DNA of 64,000 nt from Conus ventricosus (taxonomy: Eukaryota; Mollusca; Gastropoda; Neogastropoda; Conidae), in contig CM031618.1 in the NCBI GenBank assembly GCA_018398815.1, positions 56,388,010 to 56,452,009 on the forward strand. The letters run 5' to 3'. How positions within the stretch are numbered: the first letter of the stretch is position 1; every line of letters begins with the position of its first letter. The notes below the pieces were generated by a model. The model had not been told where the DNA came from. It worked only from the letters and a program-made list of their open reading frames with translations, and did not search any database. A program made the translations under genes and the position numbers. Shown here in pieces: positions 1 to 10,118 of the stretch.

Positions 1-142
1 GCAGTTGTTTCTATGAAGACACCAATCCAGCACAATAGATTTTACAACTGATCAGAGCGCAGAAGTTAAAGTACAGTCACTTCCACAGTCAGGCTCAGCA
101 AGCACTATGCACTAGTCCACTTGAAGATCACAAGTTACTCAC

Positions 143-282
143 TCTGAGGTCGCAAACTTGGCCCTGGTCCATACTGTGTATCCTTGCTGTCTTCTTCTTT
201 CTTTGTATCCTTGCTTTTTTCCTCTGGTGCTAAGGATGGAAACTCTTCCTGAAAAGCCGGAGACTGGTGACTCACAAGACCC
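143..282 (-). CDS. PRRC2: PRRC2/BAT2 N-domain exon, EEFPSL...GPGPSLRPQ
   Basis: Seen: on the minus strand a pyrimidine-rich acceptor ends in CAG at 285-283 and a GTGAGT donor follows at 142-137. The reading between them contains QEEFPSL, a lysine/glutamate-rich spacer (KKEEDSKD) and GPGPSLRPQ. Known: vertebrate PRRC2A/B/C carry REEFPTL followed by GPGPSLRPQ at the same place in the BAT2 N-terminal domain. PRRC2 proteins are cytoplasmic RNA-associated factors linked to translation initiation and stress granules. This is the most downstream exon of the gene in the window; the rest lies beyond position 1. Odd: the acceptor phase is one base off the phase left by the 861-934 exon, so a small exon may be missing from this model or a base may be wrong. 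Confidence 0.85.
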
Positions 283-286
283 CTGA

Positions 287-860
287 AACAGAAAATCCCT
301 TTCAGAATAGACCAGCCAGGGCACGTGTGAAGTCGGGATGCACCATCTAGCATTTGTTACAATACTGGTACCTATCTGCAAGCAAGCAGACTCATCGCTT
401 TTCTGACATGTAGGGAGGCTGGAATGAGCGCGGTCTTCAGCGGCAAACACTTAGGCACAAGAAAAAAAAACCAACAGACAACCAGTAAAGAAACTTTATT
501 TTCATGCCAACTTGACTTATCTAATAAAAACTGCCTACCTCACACCCAGCAAACTAGTCAGATATCTGATCAAGTTTCCCAAGAAATAGTTTGCACAAGT
601 TGATCAACTTTTTCAAAACTGAACAGGGTTAAATTCACCATACTAATGGAAGTTTCACACAAACACACACACACACAAAAGACATCTGTCCCTGCACAAA
701 TTAACTTAATTTTTTTACTGTAAAGCCAGACCATCTCCGATCTGTGACTGAAGTCCTACACCGCATTATCAGTTTACCAAATGGACAAGTTTGAACCCTT
801 ACATAATGTAACCAATCTCTATTCTTAAAGAGAAGTCAAATCAGCCTTAAAAGTTCTTAC
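287..860 (-). other. PRRC2 intron
   Basis: Intronic DNA between the 143-282 and 861-934 exons. It holds a short CA run near 660-675 and AT-rich sequence. An open stretch at 360-450 on the minus strand was tested as a bridging exon but does not repair the phase. Nothing else is recognised. Confidence 0.6.
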
Positions 861-934
861 CCTGAGCACTGCCCCCAACAGTTACACTGCTCCAAGACCT
901 GGCCCCGAACCTGTGCCCCAGACGAGGTGCTGGT
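861..934 (-). CDS. PRRC2: PRRC2/BAT2 N-domain exon, SWSSVTVGG
   Basis: Seen: on the minus strand the acceptor TTTTTTCAG ends at 935 and the donor GTAAGA starts at 860. The frame in between reads PAPRLGHRFGARSWSSVTVG. Known: vertebrate PRRC2 proteins have GVKSWAQASVTHG just before REEFPTL, so sequence and order both fit. If the upstream exon (6939-7042) splices at its strongest donor, AAG|GTGTGT, the phase does not match. Using the GT two bases further on would restore it. Short (74 nt) but well bounded. Confidence 0.75.
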
Positions 935-935
935 C

Positions 936-1434
936 TGAAAAAACAAAACCCATCATTCCATCTGATTTTGTCAACAAGAACTGCACATCTGCATCACAAT
1001 ACAGCAAAGGAACTGCTACAGTGTTTTCTCCTCAACTATCATGCCTAAAATACAGCAGGTCATTAAAAAAAGAAGAAAAAAAAAGATGAATTTGATCAAA
1101 CATTCTCGAGCTTTTCTTTTCATCCTTATTACTGCAAACAATGGTTACTGAACTTCACAGAAACATGGCAATAAAACTCCATATCATTAACCCATAATGC
1201 TAAGACACCACAGACTAACAAAAAGAAAGTTGATTTGATCATTATCATCAGAAAAAGTTAGCCCCATCTCCTGCTTTCATCAAGCGTTTTATAAGCTCAC
1301 ATCAAAGAACTGGGACCTGCGCAGTCAGATATTAATAAATGTATATATTGTCAAGTTGGCTCCATTTCCTGGCCAACACAACAGTCTGTCCCTGTGTCTG
1401 ATCTGATATTTGGATATATAGGAAAAACATGAGG
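936..1434 (-). other. PRRC2 intron, nothing recognised
   Basis: AT-rich intronic DNA with short A-runs near 1065-1085. Both strands were scanned for a further PRRC2 exon and none was supported. Confidence 0.5.
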
Positions 1435-1924
1435 ATAACAACAATTCGCTCACAACCACATCTTCCTTTTTCTTCATACTTGCTTGTCCAAACAAATGGC
1501 TTACCTCCACCAGGCATGAAACAACCCCATACATCAGGATTTCCACAAAGGTATTAGAAATGGAGAGTGAGGAGCCGACCTTCCCTTAAACCATCAAGCC
1601 AACAGAGTAGTTTCCCTTAGTGAGTTCATACTTGATTCATCCCGACAGCTTGAATTGTTTTTGCCCCTTTTCCGCACTGCAGGGAAGAGGGAAGTGTCTT
1701 AGTGTTTGGACATAAGATAAGATAAGATAATGTTGCTTATAGCCCAGCCGACCGCAAAGGGCCACATCAGGGCTGTCACCACGTTAAAATCAACTCACCA
1801 GTCATTAAAAAAAAAAAAATAAAATAAAAAAAAAAATAAAAAAAAACTTTCACACATCTCGTTAAAATGACATCGTCTACAAACGAACCAGAAACTTTGT
1901 TAAAAATCTTTCATCCGTAAAATC

Positions 1925-2386
1925 TTAAATCAGATGAAAAATGTTAATTTCTCTCAAAAACTCAAGGATCACGTCAGGCGGGACATCCCTGAACAGGATC
2001 TTCATGGACTCATCTGTAAAATGTTTGTGTCTCACATCGTGCAAGTCCCAACACTCTAAAAGAACATGTTTCAATGTGAGTGGCGCATGACATGGAATGC
2101 ACCACGGAGCTTCTTCACTCTTTAAAAGGTAAGAATGGGTAAAATACGAATGGCCGATGTGCAGCCGGCACAGAACCGTTTCCTCTTTACGACCACCCGA
2201 CGTAGATGGGAGGAAGTCCTTAAGGTTTGGACGGATCTGAAAGAGTTTGTTATTCGTCTGTGTGTTCCAATCCTCCTGCCAGAGGTCTCTCACATAATCG
2301 TTAATTTTGGGTTTCACATCTGAGCAGGGGATATAAATGTTGGACAGTTTCTCTCTTGTGGCGTTCTTGGCTAAACGATCAACCAT
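1925..2386 (-). pseudogene. LINE copy 1 ORF2, RNase H end and C-terminal CCHC
   Basis: Open for 153 codons in line with the preceding RNase H fragment. It opens with MVDRLAKNA, the last helix and aspartate region of LINE RNase H (the HVGIGGNE motif just upstream lies in another frame because of an indel near 2455). It then carries CIPCHAPLTLKHVLLEC, a C-x2-C-x8-H-x4-C knuckle typical of the ORF2 tail in I-superfamily LINEs. The same region is kept in the fragments at 12.6, 18.2, 24.3 and 55.2 kb, because those copies are truncated from the 5' side. Confidence 0.85.
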
Positions 2387-3332
2387 GTCGTTCCCGCCGA
2401 TGCCAACATGACCAGGAACCCAAGCAAGAGTAATGTTGTAACCGTCCGCCGTTCAACTTACTAAAAAGTTCAAAAAAAAGTAAAAGTTCTGGATGCTGAA
2501 GGTTGCGGCCAGCTATGGCCTCCAAAGCTGACAGCGAATCCGACAGAACCAGAAAGTCCCTCCTCGAAGAATGGGAGATTATCTTCAAAGCCAGTACTAG
2601 AGCAGTAAGTTCAGCAGAATAGACAGAAGCATCTGAATGTATATGTTCCAACAATATCTGAGAAGGAGCCCCAGGGCAGTAGGCTGCACAGGCCACTCCA
2701 TCCTCAGACTTGGAACCGTCAGTGAAAACTTTTTGATAGGATGGGAATTTGGAACAGAGCTCGGCATACAAAGCCTTGTACGCCAAAGAGCTGGTAGACT
2801 CCTTACGGAAAGCTGCGAGATCAAAACGAATCTCTGGTGTGAAAAAGGTCCATGGAGGTTGATCCGGAAACTTGGAAAAATCGGAAACTACTCCCAGGTC
2901 TATACCTGCATTCCGCACGTGAGGCTGCATACGAAGCCCAAACGGCGGAATACATTTCGGGTTTGTTTCAAACTTACTTTGGAACGGAGGGTCAAAGACA
3001 CAGTCATAGGCAGGGTTTTCTGGTTCCGAGAACAGTCGGATGTAATAATTCAAAGACAGTTTCAGCCTGCGGTTGGACAGTGAAGGTTCACCTGCCTCTG
3101 CGTACAGGCTGTACACAGGGGTGGTGCGGAACGCTCCAAGACAGAGACGAAGCCCTTGATGGTGGATAGGGTCCAAGAGTTTGAGGTAAGATGATCTTGC
3201 GGAGCCGTACACAGCACAACCGTAGTCCAGTTTGGAACGGACCAGGGCTCTGTAGAGGTGCAACAAAGTTTTCTTATCAGCGCCCCAGTCGGTGTGTGCA
3301 CGACCCGCAGAATATTCAGTGCCTTTTGGCAA
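2379..3332 (-). pseudogene. LINE copy 1 ORF2, RT thumb to RNase H
   Basis: Open for 317 codons. Visible motifs are LVRSKLDYGCAVYGSA (RT thumb), then the RNase H core: KVFTDGSKSEDG (first catalytic Asp), YSAELTALVLAL (catalytic Glu) and LVLSDSLSALEAI (second Asp). After that the frame runs off at an indel near 2455 in a homopolymer-rich spot, and the final HVGIGGNE part resumes in another frame. RNase H removes the RNA strand of the target-primed cDNA. The spacing of the motifs is normal for I-type LINEs. Not functional because the ORF is broken on both sides. Confidence 0.88.
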
Positions 3333-3407
3333 GCAGTTTTGAGGTTTTTAATATGGCTGAGAAAGTTAAGTTTTTGGTCAAAAATGACTCCCAGAAATTT
3401 GGCCTCT

Positions 3408-4085
3408 TTAACAGCTGGAATGGGAGATTTCCCTACTTGAAGTTCCGGATCTGGAAAAAAACTGACGGAAATTATGGAAGTGAATACACTGGGTTTTTGT
3501 AGCAGAAAAGGTGAAACCGTTTTCATCCGCCCACCGATGGATTTTATCTACGCAAAGCTGGAGCCTGCGCTGGACACTCGGGTACAGGCTTCCAGTTGCG
3601 TAGACAGCAAAATCATCCACAAACAATGAGCAGTCTGAACCCTGCTGAACTGATTGAACAATGTTGTTGATCTTAATACTAAAGAGGGCAGGAGATAGTA
3701 TGCTCCCCTGTGGAACACCCAACTCCTGCTCGTGGACATCAGAGAGAGTGGTGCCAACCCGGACCTGAAACTGTCGTTCTGCCAAAAAATTTTGAATAAA
3801 AAGCGGAAGATGACCTCGAAAACCCAGATCGTGGAGATCATGAAGTATCCCCGACTTCCAGGTGGTATTGTAGGCCTTCTCCAAGTCAAAGAAAATTGCC
3901 ACTGCATGCTGTCTGTTTAAAAAAGCGTTCCTAAGTGTAGATTCCAGACGAATCAAATGGTCAACTGTACTACGATGTTTGCGGAAACCACACTGTTCTT
4001 TCGCCAAAAGGCCATCGGTTTCGAGTTTCCACATGAGCCTAGCATTGACCATTTTTTCCATCAATTTACAGACACAGCTGGTCAA
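3408..4085 (-). pseudogene. LINE copy 1 ORF2, reverse transcriptase core
   Basis: Open for 225 codons. RT motifs in order: LMEKMVNARL, KEQCGFRKHRSTVDHL, IFFDLEKAYNTTW (first catalytic Asp), ELGVPQGSILSPALF, and SLFVDDFAVYATG (FVDD in place of the common FADD, near 3611-3623). The upstream part, with SPGIDDIHYQLLKHLP, lies at 4111-4347 in another frame, and the thumb continues at 3062-3526 in a third. Copies C, D and E show the same motifs with more indels. FVDD keeps both catalytic aspartates. Confidence 0.9.
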
Positions 4086-4110
4086 AGCTATGGGACGGTA
4101 GTTAGATGGA

Positions 4111-4825
4111 TTAGAAAGATCTTTTCCAGGTTTGGAGATGGGAATAATGAGGGCTGTCCGCCAAGAGGGTGGAAAGCAACCTGTAGTCCACGTGGTTGTA
4201 TACCTGTAACAGGATGTTCAGACCTTCTTGCGGAAGATGTTTCAATAGTTGATAATGTATGTCATCTATACCTGGAGAGGAATCGCTGCAAGAGAGTAAG
4301 GCAGATTTCAGCTCGTTTAATGTAAAAGGAAGATTGTAGTCTTCCATGTTGTCGGATGAAAAGTTGCAGGGAGATTTTTTTTTAGGGCTTTGTGTTTGAC
4401 AAAAGTGACTGATTTATTAGAAGAAGAGGAATTCTTTTCAATGGTTGAAGCAAGCAGATTAGCAACTGCTTTCTTTTCTGTTATTAAAGAATCCGAAAAC
4501 TTGAGATGGTTCACAGTGGGACAGGTGTTCTTCCCTTTGATTTTCTTAATGATGTTCCACACTTTTTCTTAGAAGTTTTTGATGTCAGCCTGGAGCAGAA
4601 GCTTCTCCAGGACCGACGTTTACTGATTTTAAAAGTGTGTCTTGATTTAGCACGGAGTTTCTGATGGGCTCGAGCGTTGGGACCCGAAGGTCGTTGGTAT
4701 ACCTGACGCTGAGCCCGTTTTCGAACTTTAAAAATTTGTTGGCATTCTGAATCGAACCAGGGTGTTTTGGGCATTTGAAGTTTATCGGAAGACACTGGAA
4801 TACAGGCTTTAGCACATTTGATCAT
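4111..4825 (-). pseudogene. LINE copy 1 ORF2, linker between endonuclease and RT
   Basis: Three overlapping frame pieces (4511-4825, 4317-4562, 4111-4347) together encode the conserved linker: a basic stretch with KTPWFDSECQQIFKVRKRAQ, then a run ending in KKIKGKN, then FTLNELKSALLSCSDSSPGI leading into RT motif 0/1. These are typical of I/Jockey-type ORF2. The breaks are single-base shifts; the DNA is otherwise colinear with copies D and E. Confidence 0.8.
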
Positions 4826-4962
4826 AGTGTTAGTCAGAGATTCTGCTGGGTCTGGACTCTGAAAAAAATCAGTGTCCTGGAATTCTTTTGAAATAGTGGC
4901 TGCAAATAGATCCCAGTTTGCTTTTTTATAATTGAGATGTTGAGAGACAGAGACGTGTTCAG

Positions 4963-5619
4963 TTAATACAGGTTGTAGAAGGACAGGGAAATGGTCACTT
5001 CCGTGCAGATCGTCATGGACAGACCACTCATAGTCCAGACCAGCGAGGGGTCACAAACCGACAAATCTAAACACGAAAGTGAACCTGTGGAAGAGTGGAG
5101 GTAAGTTGCAGATCCGTCGTTCAGACAACACAAATCCAAGTCTGAAAGGACATCCTCAATCAGCAGACCTCTGGGTGACGTACCGGCACTACCCCAAAGA
5201 GGATTGTGACCGTTAAAGTCACCCAACAGCAAAAAAGGTCGAGGAAGTTCTCCTATCAGACTGACAAGGTCCTGACGACAAACCGGGACAGAAGGAGGTA
5301 GATAAAGAGAACAGATGGTCACAGTCTTGTGGAGAGTGACTCTCGCAGCTACAGCCTGAAGCGAGGTAGACAGAGCGACAGGACTATACAGCAAAGTTTT
5401 GTGTAGGAGAAGGGCAACACCGCCCGACAGTCCCAACATGGATGGTTGTGCAGGTATTGAAAGAATATTAAAGCCAGAAAGAGTAAAGGTCTTCTGGCTT
5501 TGAATTTGAGTTTCCTGAAGAGCCACGACGGAGGGTTTTATAGACTGACACAGAAGCTGCAGCTCCTCAAAGTTGGAATTTAATCCACGGATATTCCAAT
5601 GTAATATTGTACTATCCAT
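4963..5619 (-). pseudogene. LINE copy 1 ORF2, APE-type endonuclease
   Basis: Starts at an ATG 27 bp past the ORF1 stop. Motifs: LHWNIRGLNSNFEEL (metal/phosphate Asn), VALQETQ (catalytic Glu), LLLGDFNGHNPLWGS (Asp/Asn pair) and CLDLSVCDPSL. The frame shifts close to 5035; in the next frame the expected GSDHFPV motif can be read near 4990. This domain nicks the target DNA to prime reverse transcription. The homologous segment is at 27.2-28.03 kb (copy E), 33.0-33.6 kb (C) and 40.1-40.75 kb (D). Confidence 0.9.
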
Positions 5620-5645
5620 GGTGCAGAGGGCGAAAAGGAGAGAGA

Positions 5646-6458
5646 TCAGGTCATCTCCCCATCGACATCTGCCGCCAATGGAGTGAATTTATTTTGTAGT
5701 TTCACTGGACTGTGTTGGTCTTTGGACCTGCTGGCAGACTTGCCCGCAGGTGACAAAGGCCTGGAGTTTGGAGAAGGTGGAGGTCTGGATTTGGGAGATG
5801 GTGGAGGGTTTTTCCTTATCTCCACCATCTCCACACTGGGTGGAACTCCCTTGCCCGCACGGGCACTGGACAGAGGAGTTCGAGGGGGAACTGCTGGTTT
5901 TTTAATCTGCCCAGCAGCAGATGTTGTAGACTGCTGGGCAGTCTGAGGGTGGCGGATTTTTTGCCTCCACCAGGGGCAATCATTTTGGGTTGAGAGGTGG
6001 TGGACCTGCTTCCACCAGAGTTGACAGTTCGGACTTGCAGTGTCTTCGAGAACGTAAAGTCATCAGTCTGACAGCAGACTGATCGAGTGGAAACTGTGGG
6101 AACTTTCCGTACAGCCGAAGCATAGGAAGAGGCTGTCGGCGTCTGACTGCCCACAACCTGCTTGCGGGCTTCAAAAAAGGAAATTTTCTTTTCAGTCTTT
6201 AGTCTTTGAATTGCGGATTCCTGAATCCAAAGAGGACAGTTTCTTGAAGAGGAGGGATGGTCGCCACCGCAGTTAGCACAATGTGCCGGATCTTGACACG
6301 GCCCATCATGGGTTGCCTTGCAGCAAACACCGCATACCTCTTGCCCTAAACAGCGGTCCCTGACATGGCCAAACTTCTGGCACCTGAAGCACCTCAATGG
6401 GGACGGCACATATAGCTGAACATGAACATTTAGGTAACCAACCTTGATGACCGGAGGC
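5646..6458 (-). pseudogene. LINE copy 1 ORF1 (gag-like, CCHC knuckles), 5'-truncated
   Basis: Minus strand from the truncation at 6458. Begins within the zinc region: CFRCQKFGHVRDRC (C-x2-C-x4-H-x4-C), CGVCCKATHDGPC and CANCGGDHPSSSRNC, followed by a Ser/Thr-rich stretch and a proline-rich basic tail (5646-5834). One frameshift lies around 5930-5950. Known: I-superfamily ORF1 proteins bind LINE RNA through such knuckles. The N-terminal half is missing in this copy because the element is truncated here. The same knuckles can be read at 28.58-28.82 kb in copy E and, degraded, at 34.3 and 41.5 kb. Confidence 0.88.
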
Positions 6459-6938
6459 TAGTGTTTGGACAGGTAAGCGTGTCATAAAACTACTTTTAGT
6501 AGGAAAATTCCTTTTCTTCATACTTACCATCTAAATGGATGGTGGGAATTCTCACTTGAGAAACCAGTTCAATCCTTGAACTCAAATATGTGCACAGTTG
6601 ACAATAACTCATTGCAGAGCTCAGCACCAAAGAGCCAACTGGCCCAAAGACTACTCCTGCTGGCCTGATGGTTAATGGGAAGAGCCAGCTCCCCACTCAC
6701 CATTTCTAATCTTTTTGTGGTAAACCCGATGTATGACGTCGTTTTAAGCATAGTGGAGGCAAGGCATTTATTTAGACAAGTAAGTACACCAGAAAAACTA
6801 CTTTTTGTGGTAAAATTCCCTTTTTATTATCCTAAAAACCAAAGTATATTAAACTTATCGAAAAAAAAGCACACCAAAAAGATTCAACGTCTTAACCATC
6901 TGTGAAAATGCAACCAATTCCAAAGAGTTCACACACAC

Positions 6939-7042
6939 CTTGACAGTGGATTGTGAAGATGGCACTGGCGCGGCCGGCTGCGGCTGCGACACAGGCGGCT
7001 GACTGCCACTGTTGTCCTTTTCCTTCTCCTTCGATGCCCATC
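6939..7042 (-). CDS. PRRC2: PRRC2/BAT2 exon, GWASK then Gln/Pro/Ser-rich
   Basis: Seen: the acceptor AG lies just upstream of 7042 and the donor AAG|GTGTGTG is at 6939/6938. Joined to the single G left by the exon at 8501-8644, the frame reads GWASKEKEKDNSGSQPPVSQ and on through a Gln/Pro-rich stretch to STVK. Known: PRRC2 proteins have GTGWASKQEQ at this point, followed by a low-complexity Pro/Gln/Ser stretch. Length (104 nt) and phase fit exactly with the upstream exon. The following exon (861-934) fits only with a donor two bases further on. Confidence 0.88.
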
Positions 7043-7427
7043 CTTCAACATCATAAAGCAGCAGTTAGAAAGACAAACAAAACTAAAAACCACAAAGGTT
7101 ACTGATCATCAACTTCTCTTCATGTCTTCTCATTCTTGGCACACACTAAAATAATCATCGAAAAGCTTACAAAGCAATGCCGTAATTGTTCTAGTTGAGA
7201 CATTTGTTTGTACAAAAACATGTGATACACTCTAAAAATATCGTTACTTTTTTTGATAGAATTCAAATCAACGATGTTTACAATCCAACTATTTGAAATC
7301 CACCCATCTCTCATCATTTCCCATTACCTATACCTAATTACCATTATTTCCAGACTATTAATCAACCATGAGTAAGCTAGTTGCAAAGTGAGGCAACTGC
7401 AGGCAGAAATCTGAACAAAATTATTTA

Positions 7428-7549
7428 TGTAATTAATAGCTAACCGCCAAGAAAACGTAGACAAACGATTCACAAGACAAAACACTTTTTTTTTTTTTGT
7501 CTTGTGATTCATTTTTCGACGTTTTCTAGGCGGTTCGCTATTATTTACA
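7428..7549. repeat. Short foldback: 51-bp arms around a T-run
   Basis: Left arm 7428-7478 and right arm 7499-7549 are near-perfect reverse complements (about 7 mismatches and one shift by eye). They are separated by about 20 bases, mostly T (7486-7498). Shared core: GTCTTGTGATTC and GTTTTCTAGGCGGTT. A single copy of one arm lies at 61307-61357. As RNA or single-stranded DNA it would fold into one long hairpin. Confidence 0.85.
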
Positions 7550-8336
7550 TTTAAAATTCATGAGTTAGCTGCTTCTGCATTTCTGTTCTAAACAGGAAAA
7601 AAATACACACACAGGTCAAAACTGAACAATTAGCTCTGTGAAAATAGCTGTGAAAACAATGAAAATGGTAGAAACAGTGTAAACAGAGTGTCTTCAGTCT
7701 CAGACACAGATGGTTGAAATCAAAACTCTTTGACAACAATGGCCATGTTGTCCATGGACATCCAGTACTTCTGCCTCCATGTCTGTGCTTGCTGTTCAGT
7801 TATACCTGTCAAGACTATGCCTTCTTCTTTCTTAACCGCTCATAAATGTGGACTGTTACAATTTTTTGCATGAGGAAAGTTTGCCACACTGAACGCAGCA
7901 GGTTCAGACCATCGACTTGAACTGCTCTACAGATGCCCTTTGATGAGCCTATCAATAGCCTTCAATTTGAAATCCACATTGGTATGGCTTCTCAACTTTG
8001 GCATCTTAGCTTGATTTGAGGTGCCAACGAGTGAATGTTAAAGCAAAAACGATATTCCACTATTATTAGCCATGCTAACTTTGTGTGTCCCTCATGTTTG
8101 GATCATAAAATGGTTAAATTTGATTTTGTCTGTCCAACTAGAGATCAGAAGATAACTCTATGGCTAGCTAAGAATACAATCGGAAAAATCCATTAACAGA
8201 CCGTTATCATGTAGCAGCTGCAGAGTTTGGAGCTTTGGGGGGAGGAGGAGAGGCCAACAGTTCGATAAGCATGGAATATATGCAAGCCTTTCCATGTGTC
8301 TCTGTACAAATATGTATGAGAACACTTTTTTCTTCT

Positions 8337-8466
8337 CTTTCTTTCTGCGTACGCAGGCTGATACTCCTGTGGACACTACCTGTATAGACAGGCAGTGGAG
8401 TTTTGTGTGTATGACCGTTTTTTATCCCACCATTAAGGCAGCCATACTCCATCTTCCGGGAATATG
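8337..8466 (+). repeat. Dispersed ~130-bp repeat, copy 1
   Basis: Closely matches 62874-63005 (TTTCTGCGTACGCAGGCTGA, then CCTGTATAGACAGGCAGT, then GCAGCCATACTCCATCTTC). It contains two short perfect palindromes, TGCGTACGCA and CTGTATAGACAG-like. At the second site a tRNA-like SINE body follows 60 bp downstream, so this is probably a piece of a molluscan SINE or its partner domain. Confidence 0.75.
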
Positions 8467-8489
8467 AGAAAACAAAACACGCACGTTCA

Positions 8490-8714
<225 letters not shown>

Positions 8715-9000
8715 TTACAGCAACACTTTTTCTTTAAACATCATTCACACAGCTGAAAGCAATTACTATTCACAGCATATTAGCACAATGCATAAACAGT
8801 ACTTGTCACCTCTGCTTCTGATAATTCCTTTGAATCAGAACGTAAAATTAATTTACAACCACGTCTTTCTGGATTGATAAAATGCCAAGAAACTCATCAA
8901 TTCAAACACTTAAATACATTTACCATCTCGCCTTTAATAAGATCTAGAAAATGACTATGTATAATTTGTATTTTAATGTACATTGATTAAAACACATTAC

Positions 9001-9177
9001 CTGATGACTTTTGGGTCTCAACGCTTTTCCCTTTGTATAACGTATTGATGTCAATGCTTTTGAACTTTCCTTTATTCTTCTCCCCTTTAGCACCAAGCCC
9101 CGAGATAGAGGACATTTTGGCTGAAAAAGGACATTGAAGGGGATCTGTCTATTTCCCCCTGAACGAACCGCTGATAC
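9001..9177 (-). CDS. PRRC2: PRRC2/BAT2 start-codon exon (CDS 9001-9115)
   Basis: Seen: acceptor TGTGTGCAG ends at 9178; 62 bp of 5' UTR; ATG at 9115-9113 in the context CCAAAATG; donor CAG|GTAATG at 9001/9000. The 38 codons include the basic stretch GEKNKGKFKSIDINTLYKGK followed by SVETQK. Known: PRRC2 N-termini read KGKDGKTKYASLNLFDTYKG KSLETQKP, so the match covers the true start. A non-coding first exon must lie upstream (above 9177) but was not found. A promoter-like patch at 60.64-60.79 kb is one distant candidate. Confidence 0.94.
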
Positions 9178-10000
9178 CTGCACACAAAGAACATGCAAAA
9201 AAAAATTATCTTAAAATTGAATATATGAATTTCATATTATGTTCCTAACCATAAAAAACAAAACAAGAATACTTAAGCATTCATCACACATTCTCAGGTT
9301 GCAAACTAATCCCAAGCAGTAGTTCTATAAATAGACAAAAATAACATGTTTCTGTTCTTTATTAGATAAAGCTTCAACTTTTTTTGTACTTGACATGTGT
9401 TGGCAACAGTAATGTAGCCGTTCCTCTTGGAGATTGCAGGAGATAGCAGTTTCAACAACAAAAAAACAAAGAAACACCCATTTTCATTTATACCATTACC
9501 AATTAACGGATGCAATCACATTTCCTCGTTAGTTTTAGGTGCTGGCTAAAGGAAAATGTCTTTTTTATAAGAAAGGCAGTATTTATTATGCAAAGCACTC
9601 AAACAAGGAATGTTGAACATTTTTCTGTCAGGTGGTTAAAAAAAAAAAACTCACCGTTTTTTCTCAGACAACTGTATTTCAAAATTCTGAGAGCAAAGTT
9701 CATGTTTCATCATTCCTGTTGATATATGTGTCCGTTACCTTTGGCAGGGTAAAGAATTTTGAGTATTGTTAGTTGTGAAAATATTGATTGCAGTGCTACA
9801 TATTCCCAAATCACTTTATTTGGGGGGGGGGGGGGGGGGGGGGGGGGGGTGCGGGGGCAAATTCTGCTCGTTTTCCTAACTGCTGCTTGCCCTCCCAAAA
9901 TAAAGAGATCAATGATACTCGTTACACAAATATTTGCGTCTCTCAGGCACATCATTCCCATGCGAGGCATTGAAGTTCTGGCCAGTGCATCACTAAAATG
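9178..10000. other. PRRC2 upstream intron, with a 28-G run
   Basis: AT-rich, with no coding signal. A pure G-run occupies 9822-9849. DNA from roughly 10000 to 10118 already looks like the 5' UTR of the RTE-type LINE (GTGCGTGGGGCTAGCAACCC near 10083). Confidence 0.5.
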
Positions 10001-10118
10001 TACCGACATTTACCGTAAGGCAATGATTTTCTCCAACTCCGCCGATGCCGGTCCTAAGCCCGTGATGAAAAAGGAGGAAGGTTGTGCGTGGGGCTAGCAA
10101 CCCCACCACGTAAAAACC

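Larger units (their letters stand above)
1713..6458 (-). mobile_element. I-superfamily (I/Nimb-like) LINE, copy 1, 5'-truncated, dead
   Basis: Seen: flanking 13-bp direct repeats TAGTGTTTGGACA (1700-1712 and 6459-6471) bound the element. Reading the minus strand, the order is ORF1 with CCHC knuckles (to 5646), ORF2 from an ATG at 5619, endonuclease, RT, RNase H, a C-terminal CCHC domain, an A/T-rich 3' island (1805-1850 on plus), a conserved end (GGCTGGGCTATAAGCAAC) and a pentamer tail of three TAAGA units on the plus strand. Known: an APE endonuclease plus RT plus RNase H with a zinc-knuckle ORF1 is the layout of the I superfamily. The reading frame is broken about eight times. The 5' end stops inside ORF1, whereas copy E (24.0-30.1 kb) continues about 1.2 kb further. 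This is the cleanest copy in the window. Confidence 0.9.
1435..6840. repeat. Inverted-repeat (foldback-like) element split by a LINE
   Basis: Seen: about 1435-1615 and 6644-6840 are diverged reverse complements of each other. Shared landmarks are TTTGGACAAG-AAGTA, a TTTCTAAT-CTTTTGTGG block, GATGTATG, and GAGTGRGGAGC next to ACCATCARGCCA. Taking out the LINE at 1713-6458 and one target duplication joins the two halves into one element of roughly 650 bp with arms of about 180-200 bp and a centre at 1616-1712 plus 6472-6643. The centre contains a third related motif, TTTGGACAGGTAAG. No transposase is visible. Inference: a foldback or MITE-type element in a PRRC2 intron, older than the LINE inside it. 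Its outer ends are not sharply defined. Confidence 0.55.

Noticed and set aside
360..450. Open stretch between CTAAG and GTACC as an extra PRRC2 exon
   Set aside because: It leaves the same phase as before, so it does not fix the mismatch, and its peptide does not resemble PRRC2.
6496..6696. Possible PRRC2 exon ending at ATG|GTAAGTATG on the minus strand
   Set aside because: The donor-like motif belongs to the inverted-repeat element (the same motif recurs in both arms), and the peptide has no PRRC2 similarity.
9759..10097. Glycine-run ORF
   Set aside because: Translation of the 28-base G-run and its flanks; no coding support.
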